Shown in pieces: positions 1 to 6,057 of a stretch of DNA of 9,493 nt. Position 1 is the first letter of the stretch; the number at the start of each line of letters is the position of its first letter. A program made the translations under genes and the position numbers. Source of the stretch: Candidatus Aenigmatarchaeota archaeon (GTDB taxonomy: Archaea > Aenigmatarchaeota > Aenigmatarchaeia > QMZP01 > JAUXAV01); assembly GCA_030619735.1 (NCBI GenBank), contig JAUXAV010000031.1:1-9493 (forward strand). Reading direction: 5' to 3'. The notes below the pieces were generated by a model, which saw only the letters and a program-made list of their open reading frames with translations, searched no databases and was not told the DNA's origin.

Positions 1-1707
1 TTCTTCATAAACGACCTTCCTCACGCAGCTGGCCTTACCGGCACTGACTACGAACGAAAACCCACAACCGGGCAACTCCGCTACATTGCTGTGCTTTGCC
101 AGCAGCTGAGGATGACTGTGGTGTACGAAGAGCAGGTTAGAACGTTTGGGGAAGCTGACAGGATGATAAGAGAGTTGGAGGCCGAGAGGGAGCATAGGAA
201 GAGGTTGAAGGGCAGCAGCAGTCCTGGCAGTTTTAGGATAGAGCGAACGACTACTGACAAAGTCCTAGATGACCTTGAGCGTACCTGGCACAGGATAGAG
301 TCAGACATGAGTACTAGAATGCAGGAAGCTCTAGGCATACTGAAGAACATAATGGGTCTATACTTCGAGGAGCCAGCGGTAGTTGCCTGGAACAACACTG
401 ACCTTGTAGGTATCGTGCTGTATAGGACGGCACACGATGTGGACCTGCAGATACAAGAAACCAACATCACAGAGCTGGCATCATTCACGCGCGAGCCTGG
501 GGTTGGTGGGCTTCTCGTAGGTGAAGTCATCAAGATCGCCAGAGAGCTAGGCTCGAATACTATAAGGGTCCGACATGGGCCTGGAGCCCGCGGTTTCTAT
601 GAGAAACTAGGCTTCACAGCTGACGTGCAACATCCGGAAATACCAACTTTGATGGTGTATAGGCTGAAGAGCAGCAACCCTGGCAAGACCGCACGTAGGA
701 CTAGAATATGGGTAGGTATCAGCCCCGGTAGCTGGGGCGGGTCGCTCAAGGAGTCTGCACCCAGGAAGTCCTACCTCGTCGATAGTGTAACCGAGGCCAT
801 TTCGTCAGCAAAGCAGGACCCATATTTTCAACCCTGGTTTGACAAGATTAGAACTGCTGGCTACAAGAAAATGTCATTCGTCTGGGGCGTGTCAGAACCA
901 ACAGTTCATCGCCATAGTACAGCGAGCTTCAGCGTTCCATCCGTGGGAAGAAGTGATCCTGGTACTGCCACTCCGGTAGTAGGCTTTACAGGTACCAGAA
1001 GGGGAATGACGCTCTCCCAGAAAGCTGAAGTTAAGAGCACACTGATCAGCTTACAGCCCAAACTTGTCAGGCACGGCGACTGCATAGGAGCAGACGCAGA
1101 ATTCCACGCAATATCTATTGAGCTAGGTATTCCTGTATGGTTGCACCCTTGCACCATATCTGGGCAGAGAGCATACAGCCAAGGAGCTCTAGGTTCGGAG
1201 CAACCTAAAGAGCCGTTGGAACGAAACAGAGATATAGTCAACATGTCTGATATGCTGATAGCTGCCCCCGGGGAGGCTATTGAAGTGTTGAGGTCAGGTA
1301 CATGGGCCACGATTAGGCACGCCAGGAAGACGAGTCGCAAGCTCCTAATAGTTTACCCAAAGAGGTCCCATGAGGGCAGCAACCCCACGAGTTACTACCG
1401 GATATTCATTCCAGTGGAAAGCGCGTCCGTGAGCCCCGGGTCGCTTTATTGGAGGTCTGCGGAGTTCAGGTTCGAAGAAACCTTCATACAAACTACCTAT
1501 ACAGAAGGAGCTTCAACCCCCAGAGCAGCCAGCATGAAGTATATCTACTCACTTCCGGAGAGAGATGTTCCCACCGAAGTGTATGCGGAAAATATCAAGG
1601 ACCCTTCGGATAACGGCAGATACAGTGGCCCACAGTTGAAAGAGGAGATAGTGCAGGGGGTAACTGCAGAAGGGTATGGATTTATAAGAAGGTTGAAGGG
1701 TGAATAG
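1..1707 (+). CDS. Multidomain protein: GNAT acetyltransferase plus SLOG (DUF2493-like) domain, 5' end outside window
   Basis: The frame is open to the left edge, so this is the C-terminal 568 residues of a longer protein. The first apparent GTG (91) lies inside a conserved-looking segment (TTGQLRYIAVLCQQL, residues 21-35) resembling the small helical DUF3072-type module, so it is not the start. Residues about 88-222 look like a GNAT N-acetyltransferase: a motif-A-like GVGGLLVGE segment, then GARGFYEKLGF typical of motif B. Residues about 326-453 resemble the SLOG/DprA-like nucleotide-binding fold (DUF2493 type): GFTGTRRGMT near 328, HGDCIGAD near 358, PLERNRDIV near 405, RSGTW near 431. The linker (about 236-300, with WVGISPGSWGG) and the C-terminal 110 residues are not recognised. 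GNAT domains transfer acyl groups from acyl-CoA; SLOG domains bind or cleave nucleotides. The substrates here are unknown. It ends two bases before the next gene. Confidence 0.85.
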   Translation, partial: FFINDLPHAAGLTGTDYERKPTTGQLRYIAVLCQQLRMTVVYEEQVRTFGEADRMIRELEAEREHRKRLKGSSSPGSFRIERTTTDKVLDDLERTWHRIESDMSTRMQEALGILKNIMGLYFEEPAVVAWNNTDLVGIVLYRTAHDVDLQIQETNITELASFTREPGVGGLLVGEVIKIARELGSNTIRVRHGPGARGFYEKLGFTADVQHPEIPTLMVYRLKSSNPGKTARRTRIWVGISPGSWGGSLKESAPRKSYLVDSVTEAISSAKQDPYFQPWFDKIRTAGYKKMSFVWGVSEPTVHRHSTASFSVPSVGRSDPGTATPVVGFTGTRRGMTLSQKAEVKSTLISLQPKLVRHGDCIGADAEFHAISIELGIPVWLHPCTISGQRAYSQGALGSEQPKEPLERNRDIVNMSDMLIAAPGEAIEVLRSGTWATIRHARKTSRKLLIVYPKRSHEGSNPTSYYRIFIPVESASVSPGSLYWRSAEFRFEETFIQTTYTEGASTPRAASMKYIYSLPERDVPTEVYAENIKDPSDNGRYSGPQLKEEIVQGVTAEGYGFIRRLKGE

Positions 1708-1709
1708 AT

Positions 1710-2411
1710 GTGGTTAAACCGATTGATTTCTCATATGAAGGCGATATAGCAGTATTATACAAGGGCTTTCTCCTAGTGGGGCATCAACCTGGTTACGGCC
1801 CGGACGAACCGCCTAAGCTAGGTTACGTAAGGGCATACCGGAACATAACATACTTTGATGGTGGTATTCGCTCGTATGAGTCAACACACTTCCACCTCGT
1901 GTATGATATGATCGAAGAGGCAAGTGACGCCGGTGAGTTTACAGAAGAGCAGTTCATGGAACTCCAAAGCTCTGGGAAGATTGTCGGCAGGGTGTACAAG
2001 TCCATTCAGGAGGCCTTGGGCACTCCTGTGTACGAAGTCTTGGAGGAACCTGGTGAATTTATTGCTGAGGTGCCTGGCCCAACCGGCACCTGCTACCCCG
2101 ATGCTTGGCGCTTTCTCATTAAAGAGGAGGAAGGCTATCTGGTTCACGGTTCTGTTGTCTCTTATAGCCTCGTGGAGTATCCCTTCGGGTTACCTGACGA
2201 GCTGAGAAGGATTGGCCACGCTTGGGTTGAAACAGAAACAGGCTATATCTGGGAGCCACAGACCAAACGATTTTACACAAAGGGTGAGTTTGAAGGTGTT
2301 GCCAAGCCAATAGAGGAACGCAGGTACACTGCCACAGAAGCTGCTATCATGGCAGCAAGAACAAGTAGTCATGGGCCGTGGACTGATGAAGACAGGAGAA
2401 TGTGGTTATGA
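1710..2411 (+). CDS. Hypothetical 233-aa protein with possible Cys-His papain/transglutaminase-like core
   Basis: A GTG start is used; the purine-rich AAGGGTG before it gives a usable ribosome site, and the ATG two bases upstream (1708) is in another frame. The N-terminal 110 residues are unrecognised. The C-terminal half has a cysteine at a helix start (TCYPDAWRF, Cys128), a histidine in a strand-like GHAWVE (His170), then an acidic residue in YIWEPQ (Glu182), and ends with TATEAAIMAART and HGPW. This Cys - His - acid order resembles papain-like and transglutaminase-like folds, where these residues form the active site. Function is inferred from motif order only; it could equally be a non-catalytic relative. 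It overlaps the next gene by ATGA, so the two are probably co-translated. Confidence 0.8.
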   Translation: MVKPIDFSYEGDIAVLYKGFLLVGHQPGYGPDEPPKLGYVRAYRNITYFDGGIRSYESTHFHLVYDMIEEASDAGEFTEEQFMELQSSGKIVGRVYKSIQEALGTPVYEVLEEPGEFIAEVPGPTGTCYPDAWRFLIKEEEGYLVHGSVVSYSLVEYPFGLPDELRRIGHAWVETETGYIWEPQTKRFYTKGEFEGVAKPIEERRYTATEAAIMAARTSSHGPWTDEDRRMWL

Positions 2412-2614
2412 CAGAAGGACGCATCGAGCCGTACAAGACCTACAAAGGATATATCATAGCACCTGGAATAACAATGCCGAGGTATGACATCTACGAATAT
2501 GAGATATTCGAGACGCGTGAACAGTATGACAGAGGTGATCCTGTGCACACATCTGAGAGTGACATGGAGGCTGAGCAGTGGGTGGACAGACAGGTAGAGC
2601 TAGAAGGAGGCTAA
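2408..2614 (+). CDS. Small hypothetical protein (68 aa)
   Basis: The ATG overlaps the upstream stop as ATGA and has AGGAGA eight bases before it; this start is preferred to the in-frame GTG six bases upstream. The product is acidic, with an N-terminal YKTYKGYIIAPG segment followed by YDIYEYEIFETREQYDRG, which suggests a small beta-rich phage accessory fold. No cysteines or membrane segments are present. No function can be assigned. It is followed one base later by the next gene. Confidence 0.75.
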   Translation: MTEGRIEPYKTYKGYIIAPGITMPRYDIYEYEIFETREQYDRGDPVHTSESDMEAEQWVDRQVELEGG

Positions 2615-2615
2615 T

Positions 2616-2780
2616 ATGTCAAAGCGCGAGAAAGGATGCTGCAAGAACTGTGGCAAGAATGTAGGAGAGGAAAACCTATCCAAGCAGAAACTATGCTATG
2701 TGTGTGCTAGGAAGTCGATGTTAGACCACTTTGACCGGATGTGGCTTCTGCAGCACCCAGGCACTGAAGAACAGTTGTAG
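2616..2780 (+). CDS. Zinc-ribbon microprotein (54 aa)
   Basis: The ATG follows the previous stop by one base, with a strong AAGGAGG five bases upstream. The 54-residue product has CCKNC (Cys8, 9, 12) and CYVC (Cys27, 30), a typical two-knuckle zinc-ribbon spacing, between lysine-rich segments; the tail is helical (residues 33-46). Such short ribbons usually bind nucleic acid or protein partners, but the partner cannot be told from the sequence. Coding support comes from the ribosome site, tight spacing and the paired cysteines. Confidence 0.8.
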   Translation: MSKREKGCCKNCGKNVGEENLSKQKLCYVCARKSMLDHFDRMWLLQHPGTEEQL

Positions 2781-2792
2781 GAGGAGATAGCA

Positions 2793-3035
2793 ATGTATTC
2801 TATCTATAGATCCGCTCGGGCAGGTTTCAAGCACGAGCTGGTTGTGAGCAACTTTTTAACGAGATCTGAGGCAGAAGTACATATTCGGGACCAGCTCGGT
2901 CCAGGATACTATGTGATCACTGAAACTGCTGAAGAAGAGAGGGCAGTAGGGTTTAGTGAAGAGCTTCAGTATCACCTTAACAGAGATTTGGAGTTGATTG
3001 TATTTGATGGCTTCAGTTTTCGTTCTATTGAATGA
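2793..3035 (+). CDS. Small hypothetical protein (80 aa)
   Basis: The ATG is preceded by GGAGGAG at good spacing. The product has an N-terminal strand-like MYSIYRSARAGF, a helix (RSEAEVHIRDQLG), a strand (YYVITET), then an acidic helix and a C-terminal strand, so it is probably a compact alpha/beta fold. It has no transmembrane segment and no recognised family motif. It lies in the same co-directional run as its neighbours, 12 bases after the zinc-ribbon gene. Confidence 0.72.
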   Translation: MYSIYRSARAGFKHELVVSNFLTRSEAEVHIRDQLGPGYYVITETAEEERAVGFSEELQYHLNRDLELIVFDGFSFRSIE

Positions 3036-3068
3036 GTATGCACTGTGTCTGAACTTTAGGAGGTAAAC

Positions 3069-3278
3069 ATGGAGATAAAACCGCAACATTCTGGGAGGTT
3101 TGAGAGAGCTCTAAAGGAGGCAGACCTTGAGTACATGGAAGGATTCACCAAATACTTCCCCGAGGCCAAGACTGGAGACTTCCCTCCAGACTTGACTTTC
3201 TCGAGGGATGCCCACAACAGAGAAGATATGCTATGGTGGCTGCACTACAATGCACCGGAGCTCCTAGTTGAGGAATAA
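3069..3278 (+). CDS. Small acidic hypothetical protein (69 aa)
   Basis: The start is fixed by TAGGAGGT four bases before the ATG. The product is acidic and rich in aromatic residues, with a helical N-terminus (GRFERALKEADLEYMEGF) and a Trp-Trp pair near the end (EDMLWWLHYNAPEL). No family is recognised. It is the last gene before the structured GC-rich element that begins eight bases after its stop, so its mRNA 3' end may be shaped by that element. Confidence 0.72.
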   Translation: MEIKPQHSGRFERALKEADLEYMEGFTKYFPEAKTGDFPPDLTFSRDAHNREDMLWWLHYNAPELLVEE

Positions 3279-3285
3279 TGACTTG

Positions 3286-3402
3286 GGGGCAGGACACCGG
3301 GAAATCAAGGCCGGCTACCTCCGCCTTTTTCAACCCGTCCCGTGTGGCGCCTTGGCTGTAATCGGGGTCCCCTGTGCTCTTTCGGGGGTTGTGTCCTGCC
3401 CT
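3286..3402 (+). other. GC-rich structured element with perfect 11-bp terminal inverted repeat (ncRNA or MITE-like)
   Basis: Bases 3287-3297 (gggcaggacac) pair perfectly with 3391-3401, and a G-T pair extends this to 12. The inside is strikingly GC-rich compared with the flanks. It holds a further long-range helix, caaggc (3306-3311) with gccttg (3349-3354), and a local hairpin of cccc (3370-3373) with gggg (3383-3386). No ORF on either strand looks real. There is no T-tract, so it is not a simple terminator. It could be a structured RNA, a processing site or a miniature inverted-repeat element. AATGA lies near both ends (3277-3281, 3405-3409) but not flush with the arms, so a target duplication is doubtful. 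The inverted repeat is certain; the function is not. Confidence 0.7.
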
Positions 3403-3431
3403 AGAATGAACCGAATAAGAAGAGGTGAAAC

Positions 3432-3773
3432 ATGACAAGTCCAGACAGCGCAATGTGCATAGACTACAGGTTTCTTGGGTCGTACTCGCTGCACCCAAAG
3501 ATAGCCGAGGCGTATGAAGGTGCCCCGGCAGGACAGAAAGCTATCTTAAACAGACTAGAGCATCTGTATCACGTTGAGGACACTGAAATGTTCGTTCAGG
3601 AGGCCGGACATGTCCAAGACATGCTAGGCGATGCCGGCGTCAGGTTCGACCCGATAAGTGGGGAGGGAATGCGCAGGGACATGGAAGGCACTATAGGCAC
3701 CCTTGAAGGCTACGCTACCCAGATGGTTATGGGAAGAGAAGAAGCAGAGAGAGTCATCCTTTCTGGCGAGTAG
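3432..3773 (+). CDS. Hypothetical helical protein (113 aa)
   Basis: The ATG is preceded by AGAGGTGAAAC, a good ribosome site just after the structured element. The product is mostly helical (residues 28-75 and 85-110), acidic, soluble and with one cysteine (Cys9). Regions such as QKAILNRLEHLYHVED and GREEAERVILSGE suggest helical-bundle packing. No known family is recognised. It is followed by a long AT-rich control region, so it probably ends a transcription unit. Confidence 0.72.
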   Translation: MTSPDSAMCIDYRFLGSYSLHPKIAEAYEGAPAGQKAILNRLEHLYHVEDTEMFVQEAGHVQDMLGDAGVRFDPISGEGMRRDMEGTIGTLEGYATQMVMGREEAERVILSGE

Positions 3774-3794
3774 TGGTTTCAAGGGCAACTATCG

Positions 3795-3853
3795 GTGTAT
3801 CTGCTATTGGAGCAATTACATTATAGGAAAGTAATTAGTTATTATGATATATG
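3795..3853 (+). repeat. Control-region block, copy A
   Basis: This holds GTGTATCTG (3795-3803), then GGAGCAATTACAT (3809-3821), then ATTATGATATATG (3841-3853). The same three elements appear in the same order before the gene at 5123. GTGTA and TACAT inside it form a short inverted repeat, as expected for a dimeric protein's half sites. TATGAT (3843-3848) could serve as a -10 hexamer, but no good -35 lies 17 bases upstream. Confidence 0.6.
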
Positions 3854-3882
3854 CTAACCATAAAGGTGGTATCTTAAGTCTC

Positions 3883-3923
3883 AACTTGCTCCTAAAACTA
3901 ACTTGTTACCGTATAAAAACTTG
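3883..3923 (+). repeat. Three iteron-like AACTTG direct repeats
   Basis: AACTTG occurs at 3883, 3900 and 3918, at intervals of 17 and 18 bases. The second and third continue as AACTTGTTACC and AACTTGTACC. An AAATGCA-type pair follows at about 3929-3946. Regular spacing of a short motif in AT-rich DNA is typical of binding sites for an initiator or repressor. The repeat is short, so chance cannot be excluded. Confidence 0.4.
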
Positions 3924-4047
3924 TACCAAAATGCAACAGAAATGCATTATAAAACAGCACTAAGCTTATACTACTAATACTTAGCAGATTTGGAAATAGA
4001 AGACCAACAGAATACACCAACTACACACACCAGATATACGAGGTAAT

Positions 4048-4878
4048 ATGGTAACACCAAGGGGCAGGGGAGCTACACCAGTCCGCCCAGGGCTTGTCAC
4101 CAAAGGTGTTCTGCTTGGCCAGATACCTTTAGCCACTGGTGAGCTTGTCACCGAGGCCGCGATAAACGACCTCCATTCTTCCTACAAAGAACTCATCAAG
4201 CGAGAGAACGCTCTCCGCCCAAAGGCCAGAAGGCTTCGTGGCATGACAGCTCAGAGTTTCAAGACGCTCTTCAAGTTTGCCCAACTTCTCAACCTCGTTG
4301 AACTGGTACGTGAGGAACCCGCGCTGTTTCCCCCTCCTGGAGGTCCCCTCTACAGCATAAGGAAACCAGACGGTGTTCATGTTGTTGTTAGTACCCGTAG
4401 AGTGTTCAAGCTCACGGCCGTGGGAAAGGAAGATGAGCGATCCTGGAGCAACCTTTGTCGAGCTTGGAGAGAGGGATGGTCAGCACCCGAGAAGATAGAG
4501 TATGCACCACCGTACGTTCCACCACCCAAGCCGCCTGTGGTACCACCAGTTGAGGTTCCTGAAGTCTTCGTCCCTTACAAATGGATGCCAACACCGTCTA
4601 CAGCTCGATTCAAGACACTCTTAGCACATCTTGAAACAATGGGGGCCATCGGTGCTGCTGAGCCTGAGATTGCGGCCGAGATAGATAGGCTGTCAATGCT
4701 AGTCAGTGACTGGGTGATGGAGATTGGTGATGCCTTAGATGATGCGAGAGCTATAAACAATGTTCGGGCAATCAGAAGACTTGAGCCCCAATTCAAGTCT
4801 ATTACTGCACTGACCGAGGCCCTTATGGATGGAGACCTGCGAAGAGCGATAGCTAGCTTAAGAAAGCTCGTTGGATGA
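4048..4878 (+). CDS. Hypothetical two-domain protein with proline-rich hinge (276 aa)
   Basis: The ATG has GAGGT five bases upstream. The N-terminal domain (about 1-145) is basic, with a helix-rich part (TAQSFKTLFKFAQLLNLVELV, 68-88) followed by strand-like segments around LYSIRKPDG and HVVVSTRRVFKLT, an arrangement that recalls a winged helix. A proline-rich hinge (152-183, with PPYVPPPKPPVVPP) links it to an all-helical C-terminal domain (185-275) rich in Ala, Leu and acidic residues. No signal peptide or membrane segment is present. The layout suggests a DNA- or particle-associated scaffold, but no family is recognised. It is set off by its own control region, unlike the tightly packed genes elsewhere. 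Confidence 0.8.
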   Translation: MVTPRGRGATPVRPGLVTKGVLLGQIPLATGELVTEAAINDLHSSYKELIKRENALRPKARRLRGMTAQSFKTLFKFAQLLNLVELVREEPALFPPPGGPLYSIRKPDGVHVVVSTRRVFKLTAVGKEDERSWSNLCRAWREGWSAPEKIEYAPPYVPPPKPPVVPPVEVPEVFVPYKWMPTPSTARFKTLLAHLETMGAIGAAEPEIAAEIDRLSMLVSDWVMEIGDALDDARAINNVRAIRRLEPQFKSITALTEALMDGDLRRAIASLRKLVG

Positions 4879-4880
4879 AA

Positions 4881-4938
4881 GTGTATCTGACAATATGGGC
4901 GATACATCCCCTCCCATCTTAGGAAATTATGATATATG
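4881..4938 (+). repeat. Control-region block, copy B
   Basis: GTGTATCTG (4881-4889), GGGCGATACAT (4897-4907) and ATTATGATATATG (4926-4938) match the order of copy A at 3795-3853. The outer motifs start 45 bases apart here and 46 there. GTGTATC (4881-4887) and GATACAT (4901-4907) form a 7-bp inverted repeat with one G-T pair. The block starts two bases after the stop of the 276-aa gene. Confidence 0.6.
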
Positions 4939-4951
4939 TATTCTTAGCTTC

Positions 4952-4998
4952 TTTTTTTAATAAAAGCACGTACTTTTTTAATAAAATAACTATTTTAT
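4952..4998 (+). promoter_or_regulatory. Phased T-tracts (probable bent DNA / upstream promoter element)
   Basis: Seven T (4952-4958) and six T (4974-4979) are each followed by AATAAAA with a repeat period of 21 bases, two helical turns. A further TATTTTATTT follows at 4991-5000. In-phase tracts of this kind bend DNA and often lie just upstream of strong promoters or in origins. The first tract is not preceded by a GC-rich hairpin, so a classical terminator is less likely. Confidence 0.5.
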
Positions 4999-5026
4999 TT
5001 ACGATTTCATCAATTTGTGTTATAAT
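4998..5026 (+). promoter_or_regulatory. Sigma70-type extended -10 promoter
   Basis: TTTACG (4998-5003), a 17-base spacer, then TATAAT (5021-5026), a perfect -10. The spacer ends TGT, giving the extended -10 TGnTATAAT. The predicted transcription start is near 5033, about 90 bases before the ATG at 5123. The T-tracts upstream would strengthen it. This is the clearest promoter in the window and argues for a bacterial host. Confidence 0.65.
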
Positions 5027-5032
5027 TACTAC

Positions 5033-5053
5033 GATAAATAAAATAGATTTATC
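5033..5053. promoter_or_regulatory. Operator-like palindrome at the predicted transcription start
   Basis: GATAAAT (5033-5039) and ATTTATC (5047-5053) are perfect inverted 7-mers separated by seven bases. Their centres lie 14 bases apart, and the palindrome begins where the promoter's transcription start is expected. This is a typical position for a repressor site. The arms are AT-rich, so chance occurrence is possible. Confidence 0.45.
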
Positions 5054-5122
5054 AGAGAACCTTAAGAATAGAATAGATACTAGCTTATCTGCCTCAAAAT
5101 AATGACACGAAGGAGGATGTTG

Positions 5123-5554
5123 ATGACAACACCAAAAGTAGGGGCAGAAAAGCCCAAGACCAAAATTGACCAACTGGAGGAAAGTCTTCTTGAGCTGATT
5201 GATATGGTGGGAGCGATGGGTAAGCGAATGGATACGTTTGAGAAGACCGCGGTGAAGAAGCCCACAGGACTGTTTGGGGGTAAAAGAGGACGAATAGCCA
5301 TCAAGGACACTACCACCGGTGTCGTCTATATCGCCAAGAGTGCTGTAGGTAAGGCACTCGCCGGTGAAGCTGACACTGACGCACTCGACCACTTTGCTTG
5401 GTATAAACTCCAGGCAAAATTCCCCGACAGGTTCATAGAGGCTTCAGAGGCAGAGAAGACCAAGGTAGAGGCGGAGGAAAAGACGAGAGTGGAAGCAGAG
5501 GTAGCGGCGGCAAACAAGTTGGCGGCAGAGGAGGCGGCCAAGGAAGCCAAATAG
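5123..5554 (+). CDS. Hypothetical protein: coiled coil, basic core, Ala/Glu/Lys-rich tail (143 aa)
   Basis: AAGGAGG (5110-5116) lies six bases before the ATG at 5123, so this start is preferred to the in-frame ATGs at 5102 and 5117. Residues 13-42 form a probable coiled coil (IDQLEESLLELIDMVG). The core (47-104) contains KKPTGLFGGKRGRIAIKD, then TTGVVYIAKSAVGKALAGEA and HFAWYKLQAKFPDRF. The tail (105-143) is low-complexity Glu/Ala/Lys, probably a long charged helix. The gene is driven by the best promoter in the window, which suggests high expression. A small DNA-binding or chromatin-like role would fit the basic core and acidic tail, but no family is recognised and this is a guess. Confidence 0.78.
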   Translation: MTTPKVGAEKPKTKIDQLEESLLELIDMVGAMGKRMDTFEKTAVKKPTGLFGGKRGRIAIKDTTTGVVYIAKSAVGKALAGEADTDALDHFAWYKLQAKFPDRFIEASEAEKTKVEAEEKTRVEAEVAAANKLAAEEAAKEAK

Positions 5555-5566
5555 GCGTCTTGGGGC

Positions 5567-5623
5567 AGATAGGCATCCATACAGGGCAAAGGCATCAAAA
5601 GCCAATGCCCTCGTGTGGTATCT
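5567..5623 (+). other. Long imperfect RNA hairpin in spacer
   Basis: AGATA (5567-5571) pairs with TATCT (5619-5623), CCATAC (5577-5582) with GTGTGG (5613-5618), AGGGCA (5583-5588) with TGCCCT (5606-5611), and GGC with GCC around the loop ATCAAAA. This makes about 20 pairs with a five-base bulge and a symmetric AA/AA internal loop. There is no T-tract after it. It begins 12 bases after the 143-aa gene and may protect or process the mRNA. Confidence 0.55.
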
Positions 5624-5635
5624 AGGGCTTGTAGG

Positions 5636-5676
5636 TTCATTGAGTGTGCTAGCAAACGTTAGCATACTCAAATGAG
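5636..5676 (+). other. Near-perfect hairpin overlapping the next ribosome site
   Basis: Bases 5641-5653 pair with 5658-5670 (13 pairs, two G-T) around the loop AAAC. The stem can extend through TTCAT (5636-5640) with ATGAG (5672-5676), with one bulged A. The extension pairs part of GAGGT (5674-5678), a likely ribosome site for the gene at 5688, so folding could reduce its translation. No T-run follows, which argues against a terminator. Confidence 0.6.
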
Positions 5677-5687
5677 GTTACAAGGAG

Positions 5688-5843
5688 ATGAAGGACAAGA
5701 CAAAAGTTAAGGTCGTGACTGCTCCCCAAACCTGGAATTGTGATGGATGCCCTGGGGTGATTAAGGTTGGCGAACAGTGCGTCAAGATAGGGAGCAAGAA
5801 GTATTGCAAGAAGTGTGTTGAGAAATCTAAAGGAGGTGAATGA
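5688..5843 (+). CDS. Zinc-ribbon microprotein (51 aa)
   Basis: The ATG follows GAGGT at nine bases; AAGGAG touching the ATG is too close to be the main site. A stop (TGA, 5673-5675) lies just upstream in frame, so no earlier start exists. The 51-residue product has CDGC (Cys18, 21), Cys31 and CKKC (Cys40, 43) in a strongly basic background. This fits a treble-clef or ribbon-type zinc site, with VGEQCVKIGSKKYCKKC typical of small PARP- or LIM-like knuckles. The function is unknown. Its stop overlaps the next start (TGATG). Confidence 0.78.
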   Translation: MKDKTKVKVVTAPQTWNCDGCPGVIKVGEQCVKIGSKKYCKKCVEKSKGGE

Positions 5844-5947
5844 TGAGGTTCCATAACTACAAAGGGCTGAAACGAGACTTGGTTATCACCATTGGCCTAT
5901 TCATCCTGTTGCTCCTCTTAAATGGAGTCAATGTCTTTGGTGGCTAA
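5843..5947 (+). CDS. Single-span membrane peptide (34 aa)
   Basis: AGGAGGTGA (5831-5839) is a near-perfect ribosome site six bases before this ATG; the ATG three bases earlier is also possible. A basic N-terminus (MRFHNYKGLKRD) is followed by one hydrophobic helix (residues 13-26, ITIGLFILLLLL core) and a short polar tail. By the positive-inside rule the N-terminus should face the cytoplasm. Phage peptides of this form include toxins, holin-like and superinfection-exclusion proteins, but nothing here decides between them. Confidence 0.72.
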   Translation: MRFHNYKGLKRDLVITIGLFILLLLLNGVNVFGG

Positions 5948-6013
5948 CCTCTTGACTCAGCTCACTAGCCAGACAGTTACTGTTGAATGGGTCTAGTGGG
6001 CTGGAATGAAGAG
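5944..6013 (+). repeat. Intergenic hairpin element, copy 1 of 3
   Basis: It begins at the stop codon of the membrane peptide. CAGCTCACTAG (5958-5968) pairs with CTAGTGGGCTG (5993-6003), 11 pairs with one G-T. CTCTT (5949-5953) pairs with AAGAG (6009-6013) outside it. The apical part holds a smaller ACAGT/ACTGT hairpin. Its 5' side shares ggctaacctcttgac with copy 3, and its 3' side matches GTGGGYTGRRRTGA, common to all three copies. Confidence 0.6.
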
Positions 6014-6057
6014 ACTAGCACCTTAACAACAGAATAGATGAGAAAAGGAGGTGACGT

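Larger units (their letters stand above)
3774..4047 (+). promoter_or_regulatory. AT-rich 274-bp intergenic control region upstream of the 276-aa gene
   Basis: No ORF is supported here. The stretch is much more AT-rich than the genes around it. It contains a block shared with the next control region (3795-3853), three spaced AACTTG repeats (3883-3923) and two TATAAA-like sites (3912-3917, 3948-3953). CATTAT (3945-3950), with TTGTAC 18 bases upstream, is a weak candidate promoter; none matches the consensus well. It most likely carries the promoter and operators for the gene at 4048, or an origin-like site. Confidence 0.55.

Noticed and set aside
3286..3402. Self-cleaving ribozyme (HDV-like or hammerhead)
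   Set aside because: No CTGATGA/GAAA core on either strand, and I could not build the double pseudoknot needed for an HDV-type fold.
3145..3498. Reverse-strand ORF of 117 codons
   Set aside because: It runs antisense to two supported genes and the structured element, has no ribosome site, and has a Ser/Cys-rich shadow-like composition.
3895..3955. Archaeal TATA boxes (gtataaaaac, attataaaac)
   Set aside because: The clear sigma70-type promoter at 4998-5026 and the deformylase gene favour a bacterial host; AT-rich DNA gives such matches by chance.
4952..4979. Rho-independent terminator after the 276-aa gene
   Set aside because: The T-tracts are not preceded by a GC-rich stem; the nearest inverted repeat (4881-4907) is 45 bases away and AT-rich.
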